A stretch of 34,783 nt of DNA, from the NCBI GenBank assembly GCA_902550805.1, contig CACDAL010000011.1:1-34783 (forward strand). Reading direction: 5' to 3'. The position numbers and the translations under genes are program-made. This document shows positions 23,794 through 30,860 of the stretch, in pieces. A model generated the notes under the pieces. The model was not told the DNA's origin and did not search any database. It was given only the letters and a program-made list of their open reading frames with translations. The stretch comes from an uncultured Pelagibacteraceae bacterium (GTDB lineage: Bacteria; Pseudomonadota; Alphaproteobacteria; Pelagibacterales; Pelagibacteraceae). Each line of letters opens with the position of its first letter. Within the stretch, counting starts at the first letter, position 1.

Positions 23794-24798
23794 ATGAAAG
23801 CTTTAGTTTACACTGGTGTCGAAGAATTAACATATCGTGAAGAAAATAATCCTGTCGAAACTAATGGAGAAGGTATTTTAAAAGTTCAAGCTTCAGGTAT
23901 ATGTGGTTCAGATATGCATGCTTATCACGGTAAAGATGAGAGAAGAATTCCCCCATTAATTTTAGGCCATGAAGTTAGTGGAAAAATATTGAATGGAAAA
24001 TTTAAAGATAAAACTGTAGTTTTAAATCCTTTAATAACTTGTTTAAAATGTGAATACTGCACAAGCGGTAGAGAGCATCTCTGTCCAGATAGAGTTCTTT
24101 TAGGAATGAATAGGCCTCACGTGAGACAAGGTGCTTTTGCAGAACTAATTACAGCCCCAGAACAAAATATATATGAAATTCCAAAACAACTCGACACAAA
24201 AGAAGCTGCTGTTGCTGAACCCACCGCTGTTTCTTTGCATGCGGTTTTAATGGCAGAAAATTCATCAAAAAAAACACTCTCGGAATGCAGAATTTTAGTT
24301 CAAGGAGCGGGAGCTATTGGTTTGCTATGTGCATTGGTATTATCAAAAATCAAAAATGCTAAAAATTTAACTATATCTGACCCAAACAAACTGCGATTAG
24401 ACGAATGCTCAAAATATGTTGAGGCTAAATTTGTAAATCCTAGCAATAAAGAAATAAATATTGATGCATTCGATATTGTCTTTGACACAGTGGGATTAGA
24501 AATATCTAGGCAACAAGCAATAAGCGTTGTAAAACCGGGTGGAATAATTATTCATATTGGTCTTACTCAACCATCAGGTCAGTTCAATTTTAGAAAAGCA
24601 ACACTTCAGGAAATAACTTTTATAGGTACTTATTGTTATACAAATAAAGACTTTAAAAATACTATTAAAATTTTAGCAAATAAAGATATTGGTGATTTAA
24701 ATTGGATTGAATATAGAGAGTTGAAAAACGGAGCTAGTGCCTTTAAAGAAATACATGATGGTACATGTTCAGCTCCAAAAATAGTTCTTTTGCCTTAA
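23794..24798 (+). CDS. Zinc-dependent alcohol/polyol dehydrogenase (MDR)
   Basis: 334-aa medium-chain dehydrogenase. Catalytic zinc ligands are C37 (SGICGSD) and H59-E60 (LGHE). The structural zinc lobe has C83, C86, C89 and C97 (CLKCEYCTSGREHLC). The cofactor motif QGAGAIG is followed by ISDPNKLRL with an Asp at the beta-2 end, which favours NAD over NADP. It resembles sorbitol/threonine-dehydrogenase-like enzymes, substrate open. It starts two bases after the NCS1 permease and is likely co-transcribed with it. Confidence 0.87.
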   Translation: MKALVYTGVEELTYREENNPVETNGEGILKVQASGICGSDMHAYHGKDERRIPPLILGHEVSGKILNGKFKDKTVVLNPLITCLKCEYCTSGREHLCPDRVLLGMNRPHVRQGAFAELITAPEQNIYEIPKQLDTKEAAVAEPTAVSLHAVLMAENSSKKTLSECRILVQGAGAIGLLCALVLSKIKNAKNLTISDPNKLRLDECSKYVEAKFVNPSNKEINIDAFDIVFDTVGLEISRQQAISVVKPGGIIIHIGLTQPSGQFNFRKATLQEITFIGTYCYTNKDFKNTIKILANKDIGDLNWIEYRELKNGASAFKEIHDGTCSAPKIVLLP

Positions 24799-24805
24799 TT
24801 AAGTA

Positions 24806-25459
24806 ATGATAAAAAAATCTATATATATATTATTTTTTAGTATAATTTTAATTTTCTCATTGCATGCTCAAGAAATAATAATTTTTGAGTTTACTAATCA
24901 AGAGTTAGAAAAATTAAAAGTAAAGAAAGTAAGAGGAGCCAATAATAAAACAAATTATTCTGTAGGAACCAATGAAAATGGCAATTTCTTAAAAGCCGAA
25001 GCTGATAATGCTGCTTCTGGTTTGGGAAAAGAGGTTAAAATTGATTTAAACATAACTCCCTTTATTAATATTACTTGGAAAGTAGAAAAAGATTTGAAAG
25101 GAATAAAAGAGAATACAAAAAAAGGTCATGACTTTGCAGGAAGAGTTTTTGTAATTAAAAAAACTGGAGCTACACCTTTATCCAATAGAGCGGTTAATTA
25201 TGTTTTCTCAAGTAATAGTAATGTAGGTGAAAACTGGCGAAGCCCTTATACAAAAAAATCTATAGATAATGTGCTCTCAACCACTAAAGAAAATTTAAAT
25301 GAGTGGGTAACTGTTAAAGCTAACGTTAAAGAAGATTTTAAAAAATTTCACGATTTAGATATTAACGAATTAGATGGAGTTGCTATTATGACCGATACTG
25401 ATAATTCCAAAATGAGAGCTGTAATCTACTATCAAAATATTTATTTTTCTGATCAATAA
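24806..25459 (+). CDS. DUF3047 exported protein
   Basis: 217-aa protein with a signal peptide (KKSIYILFFSIILIFSLHAQ). The mature sequence shows the DUF3047 pattern: INITWKVEKDLKG, RVFVIKKTG, NYVFSSNSNVGENWRSPYT, WVTVKANVKEDFKKF and VAIMTDTDNSKM with a final YYQNIYF. The domain is a beta-sandwich of unknown function found in periplasmic proteins of proteobacteria. It starts 7 bases after the zinc dehydrogenase and may be read through from it, but a functional link is not evident. Confidence 0.8.
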   Translation: MIKKSIYILFFSIILIFSLHAQEIIIFEFTNQELEKLKVKKVRGANNKTNYSVGTNENGNFLKAEADNAASGLGKEVKIDLNITPFINITWKVEKDLKGIKENTKKGHDFAGRVFVIKKTGATPLSNRAVNYVFSSNSNVGENWRSPYTKKSIDNVLSTTKENLNEWVTVKANVKEDFKKFHDLDINELDGVAIMTDTDNSKMRAVIYYQNIYFSDQ

Positions 25460-25460
25460 A

Positions 25461-25601
25461 TTATAATTTAAAATATTTTTTTAATCCTATGCTAATCAAA
25501 GACAAAATTATAGCAGCCAATACATCTTCAATTGGTTTTGCTGCAGGGTAGCCAAAATTCCACAAGATAACACCGACTAACCAAATAATATAAATTTTCA
25601 T
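25461..25601 (-). CDS. 46-aa small membrane protein
   Basis: A minus-strand ATG frame filling the gap between the DUF3047 and ybgC genes. It encodes two hydrophobic stretches, IYIIWLVGVILWNFGYP and EDVLAAIILSLISIGL, joined by AAKPI, and ends in a basic tail KKYFKL. The helix-loop-helix layout and good hydrophobicity argue for a genuine two-span small membrane protein. It converges with the DUF3047 gene, with one base between stops. No family is recognised. Confidence 0.6.
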   Translation of the reverse strand: MKIYIIWLVGVILWNFGYPAAKPIEDVLAAIILSLISIGLKKYFKL

Positions 25602-25652
25602 AATTTTTAATCATTAGTATTAAAAAAATAGGTATTTTGATATGATTATTTA

Positions 25653-26051
25653 ATGTTGAAAGAATTTAAATACGAAACAAAAGTATACTATGAAGACACT
25701 GATGCAGGTGGTGTAGTTTATTATGCTAACTATTTAAAATTTTTAGAAAGAGCGAGAACAGAAATGATTAGTTCTTTTGAATTAAATAATAAAAAATTGT
25801 TAAACAATTATAAAATCTTAATAATTGTTAAGTCTATAAATATTGAATACAAAAAACCCGCACAATTGGAAGACAAGATTCAAATATATTCATTAATTAA
25901 ATCTATTAGCAAAGCATCTTTTTCAATGAGTCAAAAAATAAAAAGAAACGATGAAATTATTTTAAATGCAGATATTCATTTAGTAACAGTCAATCAAGAA
26001 GGAAAACCAGTAAAAATTCCAGAGATATTAGAAAAATCTTTAAAAAATTAA
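25653..26051 (+). CDS. ybgC: YbgC/FadM-type acyl-CoA thioesterase
   Basis: 132-aa hotdog-fold thioesterase. The signature YYEDTDAGGVVYYANYLKFLERART near the N-terminus contains the catalytic Asp (D17 in DTDAGG), and IEYKKPAQLEDKIQIYS is the usual second strand. YbgC enzymes hydrolyse short or medium acyl-CoAs and are commonly linked to the Tol-Pal system, though no tol gene is in this window. It ends next to the convergent uracil-DNA glycosylase gene with no gap. Confidence 0.87.
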   Translation: MLKEFKYETKVYYEDTDAGGVVYYANYLKFLERARTEMISSFELNNKKLLNNYKILIIVKSINIEYKKPAQLEDKIQIYSLIKSISKASFSMSQKIKRNDEIILNADIHLVTVNQEGKPVKIPEILEKSLKN

Positions 26052-26744
26052 TTATACTAATTTTAATACTTTTTTAAAAAGATTAGTCATTTCTTTTTCA
26101 TTAATTCTGCCGGTGTTTACATTTCTAGGACTTGGATGATAACATCCAACTAGAATTATGTTGTTCGGTAATTTGTATGTAGCATCATGACCAAAATGAA
26201 TTTTTTTTTCAAAATTATACTTTGATTTATAAAAGTACATACAAGCATCAAAAGCAATTTTTCCTAATGCCACTATTACTTTTAAATTTTTTAACATTAT
26301 TATTTCTCTATTAAAAAAATTAAAACAATTATCCAGTTCTTTTTTTAAAGGTTTGTCACCTGGAGGAACGCATTTTAAGGCTGTAGTTATATAAGCTTTG
26401 TTAAGCTTCAAACCATCTTCTATATGATCTGAATTCGATTGATTTGAAATTTTAGCATTATGCAAACATTTGTATAAAAAGTCTGATGATTTATCTCCAG
26501 TAAAAACTCTTCCAGTTCTAGTTCCACCATGAGCGGCTGGAGCCAACCCCACAAATAAAATTTTTCCTTTAGAATCTCCAAAACCTGTAATTGGTTTTCC
26601 CCAATAGGTTTCATTGATATATTGTTTTCTTTTTTCTTTAGAAATTTTTTTTCTAAATTTAACTAGTCTTGAACATTTATTACATGTAGTAATTTTTTTT
26701 TTTAAATTATAAAAATTTAAATTATTTTTCTTTTCTATCCGCAT
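26052..26744 (-). CDS. Family 5 (UDGb) uracil-DNA glycosylase
   Basis: 230-aa DNA repair enzyme. Motif A, GLAPAAHGGTRTGRVFTGD, and motif B, CYHPSPRNVNTGR, match family 5 (UDGb) glycosylases, which have no catalytic Asp in motif A and act on uracil and other deaminated bases. [4Fe-4S] cysteines are visible in CNKCSRL near the N-terminus and in LKCVPPG and ELDNCFNF. I start at ATG 26744; the longer frame from TTG 26756 has no support. The start lies inside the 3' end of the small membrane ORF at 26722-26892, overlapping by 23 bases. Confidence 0.87.
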   Translation of the reverse strand: MRIEKKNNLNFYNLKKKITTCNKCSRLVKFRKKISKEKRKQYINETYWGKPITGFGDSKGKILFVGLAPAAHGGTRTGRVFTGDKSSDFLYKCLHNAKISNQSNSDHIEDGLKLNKAYITTALKCVPPGDKPLKKELDNCFNFFNREIIMLKNLKVIVALGKIAFDACMYFYKSKYNFEKKIHFGHDATYKLPNNIILVGCYHPSPRNVNTGRINEKEMTNLFKKVLKLV

Positions 26745-26892
26745 AAAAAAGAGCAATTAGCAAAATCGCAGTCCATCCTAGAGCCATTAATCCTTTTTTT
26801 ATATTTGTTTCTGATCCCCATATATCCATAAATAAAGCTCCTATTACTATCCCAATAACATATATTACAATAGCTATATTACTTTGGCTCAT
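26722..26892 (-). CDS. 56-aa small two-span membrane protein
   Basis: A minus-strand ATG frame between DUF1289 and UDGb genes. It has two hydrophobic helices, IAIVIYVIGIVIGALFMDIW and LMALGWTAILLIALFY, joined by GSETNIKKG and ending in a basic ADRKEK tail. It overlaps DUF1289 by 14 bases and UDGb by 23 bases, both on the same strand, which is usual for operon genes here. The clean helix-loop-helix design supports a real gene. Family unknown. Confidence 0.65.
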   Translation of the reverse strand: MSQSNIAIVIYVIGIVIGALFMDIWGSETNIKKGLMALGWTAILLIALFYADRKEK

Positions 26893-27136
26893 TAATTAAT
26901 TTCTTTTTAAATAAGGAAATACCGTTTTCAGTCTTATAATTATATGACTCCAGGAAGCTTTCTAATTGCCATCCATCCATTCTTTTTTTAATCTCATTTA
27001 AATTTTCTTTTTTCCAGCCATCTGATGTAGTTGGATCTTTCCAGTTTTTTTTTTCTTCTTCACTTCTGGCACATCCATAACAATAGCCCGTTACAGGGTC
27101 AGTTTTACATATACTTATGCAAGGTGAAACTATCAT
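26879..27136 (-). CDS. DUF1289 cysteine-rich small protein
   Basis: 85-aa protein from ATG 27136. The DUF1289 core SPCISICKTDPVTGYCYGCARS opens the protein and has four cysteines in a C-x3-C-x8-C-x2-C pattern that could bind an Fe-S cluster or zinc, followed by EEEKKNW. A longer frame from TTG 27184 would add 16 residues outside the domain, and its start lies near the tRNA-Leu promoter, so I reject it. It leads the minus-strand trio DUF1289, small membrane protein and UDGb, and is divergent from tRNA-Leu. Confidence 0.8.
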   Translation of the reverse strand: MIVSPCISICKTDPVTGYCYGCARSEEEKKNWKDPTTSDGWKKENLNEIKKRMDGWQLESFLESYNYKTENGISLFKKKLINEPK

Positions 27137-27177
27137 TTTTTTTATATATTTATATCCTTTTACACTATTATTCAGAT

Positions 27178-27205
27178 TGGACAAATTTGTTCAATAATAT
27201 ATAAA
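27178..27205 (+). promoter_or_regulatory. Promoter of tRNA-Leu and probably tig
   Basis: TGGACA (27178-27183) and TATAAA (27200-27205) are each five of six to consensus and are spaced 16 bases. Transcription would begin near 27212, seven bases before the mature tRNA. No other promoter fits between the tRNA and tig. Confidence 0.55.
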
Positions 27206-27218
27206 GCAGCAATAATTT

Positions 27219-27303
27219 GGGCGAGTGGCGGAATTGGTAGACGCGTTGGTCTTAGGAACCAATAGTGCAAGCTGTGAAGGTTCGAGTCCTTTCTCGCCTA
27301 CCA
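27219..27303 (+). tRNA. tRNA-Leu (anticodon UAG), CCA encoded
   Basis: 85-nt class II tRNA. The acceptor stem GGGCGAG (27219-27225) pairs with CTCGCCT (27293-27299) with one G-U pair, discriminator A27300 and encoded CCA 27301-27303. The anticodon loop CTTAGGA gives UAG at 27253-27255, reading CUN leucine codons. A long variable arm follows the anticodon stem, and GGTTCGAGTCC is the T arm. Confidence 0.95.
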
Positions 27304-27312
27304 TTATTATTT

Positions 27313-28803
27313 ATGAAAGTTAAAGTTGAAAATAAAAAAGGTTTAGAGAAAGATATTAAAATCTTTATAGATAAAAAAACAATATCTGGATATCTCGATG
27401 AAAAATACGAAGAGATAAGAAAAGATGTTGTGTTGAAAGGGTTTAGACCAGGCAAAGTTCCAACTGAAATTTTAAAAAGACAATTTGGCAAAAGTGTATA
27501 TGGAGAAGTAATTGATAAAGTTTTAAAAGACACAACAACTAAAGTTCTCGAGGATCAAAAAATCAAACCAGCCGGACAGCCAAAAATTGATCTTAAAACT
27601 TTTGGTGAAGGAAAAGATCTTGAGTATGTGATTTCAGTCACAGAACTTCCAAAAATTGAAGTAAATTCACTCAATAACATTAAAGTAGATGAGTATATTG
27701 TCAAAATAGATCCAAAAGAAACCGATAAAAGAATTGATCAAATAGCAAAAAGTCAAAACAATTTTAAAGATGCAGAAGAAAATTATAATTCAAAAAATGG
27801 AGATTTAGTTGTTTTTGATTACAAAGGAACAATAGATGGTAAAGATTTTAAAGGCAATGAAGGAAAAAATACACAATTAGTGCTTGGAAAAGATTTATTC
27901 ATAAAAGGTTTTGATAAACAATTAGTTGGAGTAAAAAAAAATGATACTAAAAAAGTAGAAGTGAATTTACCAGAAAACTTTCCTGAAAAAGAACTAATTA
28001 ATAAAAAAGCAATTTTTGAATGTTCTGTGATATCAGTAAGAAATTCAGTAGAAGTAAAAATAAATGATGAATTTGCTAAAAACCTTGGAGCAAAAGATTT
28101 GAATAATTTAAAAGAATTAATATCTAAGCAAATTAATGATGAGTACAAAAATTCATTAGATATGATTTCTAAAAAACAAATTTTAGAACAAGTTGAAAAA
28201 CAAAAAATAGAAGCGATACCTAACAATTTAATAGAACATGAAGTTAAAATTTTATCTCAAGGAATGAAAGACGAAGAACTTAAAAAAAATAAAAATAATT
28301 TAGAAAATGAAGCTAAAAAAAGAATTAAAACAGGATTAATATTAAATGCTTTTGGAGAAAAAAATAATATTAAAGTTTCTCAAGAAGAATTAAATGTTGA
28401 AATTCAAAAACAATTTAAGATGATGCCTGGACAAGAAAAAATGGTTAAAGAGTATTATGAAAAAAATCCTTCAGCGATAGATAGTCTTAGAGGATCAATT
28501 TATGAAGAAAAAATTATTGAGGAAATTAAAAAAACAGCAAAAATTAATAAAAAAGAAATTACTAAAGAAGAAGCAGAAAAAATTTTAAAATCAGAAAATG
28601 AAAAAAATCTGAAAGAACAGGAAAAATTATCTAGCCACAAGCATGATCATAAGCACAATCATGATCATGATCATAGCCATAAAGAAGAAGATAAAAAATC
28701 TAAAACTAAAAAATCTACAAGCAATAAAAAAACAAAGTCAGTTAAAAAAGCTAAATCAGTTATAAAAAAAACTAAATCAGCAAAAAAAGTTAGCAAAAAG
28801 TAA
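27313..28803 (+). CDS. tig: Trigger factor with His-rich and Lys-rich tail
   Basis: 496-aa ribosome-associated chaperone and peptidyl-prolyl isomerase. The start at ATG 27313 is fixed by the ribosome-binding signature GFRPGKVP at residues 43-50, the same position as in E. coli. The FKBP-type domain begins near [15 protein letters not shown], and the C-terminal chaperone arms follow. The end is unusual: residues 442-456 read [15 protein letters not shown] with eight histidines, then a 40-residue lysine/serine tail to the stop. The tail adds length over the usual ~430-450 residues and could bind divalent metal. The gene starts 9 bases after the tRNA-Leu CCA with no Shine-Dalgarno in between. 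clpP follows after 32 bases. Confidence 0.95.
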   Translation: MKVKVENKKGLEKDIKIFIDKKTISGYLDEKYEEIRKDVVLKGFRPGKVPTEILKRQFGKSVYGEVIDKVLKDTTTKVLEDQKIKPAGQPKIDLKTFGEGKDLEYVISVTELPKIEVNSLNNIKVDEYIVKIDPKETDKRIDQIAKSQNNFKDAEENYNSKNGDLVVFDYKGTIDGKDFKGNEGKNTQLVLGKDLFIKGFDKQLVGVKKNDTKKVEVNLPENFPEKELINKKAIFECSVISVRNSVEVKINDEFAKNLGAKDLNNLKELISKQINDEYKNSLDMISKKQILEQVEKQKIEAIPNNLIEHEVKILSQGMKDEELKKNKNNLENEAKKRIKTGLILNAFGEKNNIKVSQEELNVEIQKQFKMMPGQEKMVKEYYEKNPSAIDSLRGSIYEEKIIEEIKKTAKINKKEITKEEAEKILKSENEKNLKEQEKLSSHKHDHKHNHDHDHSHKEEDKKSKTKKSTSNKKTKSVKKAKSVIKKTKSAKKVSKK

Positions 28804-28835
28804 TCACAAGTTGTATAAGTAAACCGAATCAACTT

Positions 28836-29447
28836 ATGACAAATAAATTATCAGAACAGTTAAATACTCTGGTTCCAATGGTTGTAGAACAGTCAAGCAG
28901 AGGTGAAAGAGCTTACGACATTTATTCGAGATTATTAAAAGAAAGAATTGTTTTTGTTGTTGGTCCAATAAACGATTCAATCGCTTCTTTAGTTACTGCT
29001 CAGCTTTTATTCTTGGAATCCGAAGATCCAAAAAAAGAAATTTCTTTATACATAAACAGTCCGGGAGGATTGGTCACTGCAGGTTTAGGTATATATGATA
29101 CGATGCAATATATTAAACCTGAAGTAACAACTTTGTGTATTGGTCAAGCTGCTAGTATGGGTTCTTTTTTATTAGGCGCTGGAGCAAAAGGAAAAAGATT
29201 TTCTTTACCTAATTCTAGAATAATGGTTCACCAACCTTCGGCAGGATTTCAGGGTCAAGCTACAGATATAGAAATACATGCAAACGAAGTTTTATCTTTA
29301 AAAAATAGATTAAATGAAATTTATTCAAAACACACAGGAAAATCTGTTAATGAAATTAAATCTGCTTTGGAAAGAGATAATTTTATGACTCCAGAAAATG
29401 CAAAAGATTTTGGTCTAATAGATAAAGTAGTTAATAAAAGAGAATAA
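28836..29447 (+). CDS. clpP: ATP-dependent Clp protease proteolytic subunit
   Basis: 203-aa serine peptidase forming the tetradecameric chamber. The catalytic Ser is in [14 protein letters not shown], the His in [10 protein letters not shown] and the Asp in the [10 protein letters not shown] segment. The N-terminal [21 protein letters not shown] and the INSPGG oxyanion region are standard. It works with ClpX, whose gene follows 88 bases downstream, and lies between tig and clpX as in many proteobacteria. Confidence 0.96.
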   Translation: MTNKLSEQLNTLVPMVVEQSSRGERAYDIYSRLLKERIVFVVGPINDSIASLVTAQLLFLESEDPKKEISLYINSPGGLVTAGLGIYDTMQYIKPEVTTLCIGQAASMGSFLLGAGAKGKRFSLPNSRIMVHQPSAGFQGQATDIEIHANEVLSLKNRLNEIYSKHTGKSVNEIKSALERDNFMTPENAKDFGLIDKVVNKRE

Positions 29448-29535
29448 ATCACTATATATAGTTTCTCCACAACCTATACTTGATTAAACTGACTTATTTG
29501 TAATATGGTTGTAAAATTGATTCGTTTTAAAAATT

Positions 29536-30798
29536 ATGAGCACTAATAATAAAAATATTCTTTACTGTTCTTTTTGTGGCAAAAGCCAACATGAAGTTAG
29601 AAAACTTATAGCAGGTCCAACTGTATTTATATGTGATGAGTGTGTTGAGTTATGCATGGACATTATTAAAGAGGAAAGTAAAGATACAATAGTTAAACAT
29701 CAAGATGGATTGCCATCACCAAAAGAAATCTGCACTGTTTTAAATGATTATGTAATAGGCCAAGATCATGCGAAAAAAGTTTTATCTGTAGCTGTTCACA
29801 ATCATTACAAAAGACTGAACTATGAAAATCAAACAAGTAAAACTGTCGAATTAGCAAAATCAAATATTTTATTAGTCGGCCCAACAGGATGTGGAAAAAC
29901 ATTATTAGCTCAAACCTTGGCAAGAATTTTAGATGTACCTTTTACAATGGCAGATGCAACAACTCTTACCGAAGCAGGTTATGTTGGTGAGGATGTTGAA
30001 AATATTATATTAAAATTATTACAATCAGCAGATTATAATGTTGAAAAAGCTCAAAGAGGTATTGTTTATATTGATGAAGTAGATAAAATAAGTAGAAAAT
30101 CTGAAAATCCATCAATTACTAGAGATGTTTCTGGAGAAGGAGTTCAACAAGCTTTATTAAAAATTATGGAAGGTACAATCGCAAGCGTGCCTCCTCAAGG
30201 AGGCAGAAAACATCCACAACAAGAATTTTTACAAGTTGACACAACAAATATTTTATTTATTTGTGGAGGTGCTTTTGCTGGATTGGAGAAAATTATTTCT
30301 CAAAGAGACAAAGGCTCTTCAATTGGTTTTGGTGCCGAAGTGAAAAGTATTGAAGATAAAAAAACAGGCGAATGGATGAAGAATTTAGAGCCAGAGGACT
30401 TATTAAAATATGGTTTAATCCCAGAATTTATAGGAAGATTACCCATTACTGCTACTTTAGAAGATTTAGATGAAAAGTCTTTAGTTAAAATACTTTTAGA
30501 GCCTAAAAACTCACTTATTAAACAATACCAAGAGTTATTTAAACTTGAGGGTGTTAAATTAAGTTTTAAAGATCAAGCCATAAAAGATATAGCTAATAAA
30601 GCTATAAACAAAAAAACAGGAGCTAGAGGTTTAAGATCTATATTAGAAAATATTCTATTAAAAACTATGTTTGATTTACCAAGTCAAGAAAATATTGAAG
30701 AAGTTATAATTGATCCAGGAGCCGTTAATGACAATACACCTCCAGTTATTGTTCATTCTAAGAATAAATCTAAAACTGAAAAGACATCAGCGGCATAA
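29536..30798 (+). CDS. clpX: ATP-dependent Clp protease ATP-binding subunit
   Basis: 420-aa AAA+ unfoldase. The N-terminal zinc-binding domain has C11, C14, C33 and C36. Walker A is GPTGCGKT, Walker B is IVYIDEVDK, the pore loop GYVG occurs in [11 protein letters not shown], and the C-terminal [10 protein letters not shown] is the sensor-2 region. It hands substrates to ClpP. The 88-base gap before it has only a weak promoter candidate (TTGATT at 29480 with TAATAT at 29501, spacer 15), so independent expression is possible but not clear. Confidence 0.97.
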   Translation: MSTNNKNILYCSFCGKSQHEVRKLIAGPTVFICDECVELCMDIIKEESKDTIVKHQDGLPSPKEICTVLNDYVIGQDHAKKVLSVAVHNHYKRLNYENQTSKTVELAKSNILLVGPTGCGKTLLAQTLARILDVPFTMADATTLTEAGYVGEDVENIILKLLQSADYNVEKAQRGIVYIDEVDKISRKSENPSITRDVSGEGVQQALLKIMEGTIASVPPQGGRKHPQQEFLQVDTTNILFICGGAFAGLEKIISQRDKGSSIGFGAEVKSIEDKKTGEWMKNLEPEDLLKYGLIPEFIGRLPITATLEDLDEKSLVKILLEPKNSLIKQYQELFKLEGVKLSFKDQAIKDIANKAINKKTGARGLRSILENILLKTMFDLPSQENIEEVIIDPGAVNDNTPPVIVHSKNKSKTEKTSAA

Positions 30799-30826
30799 AA
30801 TTAAGTTAATAAACAATTATTTTCTA

Positions 30827-30855
30827 TTGAAATATGGAATATAATATCCATATTT
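30827..30855 (+). promoter_or_regulatory. lon promoter/operator: sigma-32-like element and inverted repeat
   Basis: TTGAAA (30827-30832) followed after 14 bases by TCCATATT (30847-30854) resembles the heat-shock sigma-32 pattern CTTGAAA...CCCCATNT. The same stretch holds a perfect inverted repeat, AAATATGGA (30830-30838) and TCCATATTT (30847-30855), with a sigma-70 -10 box TATAAT at 30840-30845 between the arms. lon starts at 30861, so its message would have a very short or no leader. Confidence 0.45.
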
Positions 30856-30860
30856 AAGCG

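Noticed and set aside
27265..27312. Upstream extension of tig starting inside tRNA-Leu
   Set aside because: It would translate tRNA sequence, and the GFRPGKVP position shows that ATG 27313 is the normal trigger-factor start.
28636..28700. Short repeat of CATGATCATAAGC-type units in tig as a possible repeat element
   Set aside because: It is only the coding of the alternating His/Asp patch, in frame with trigger factor.
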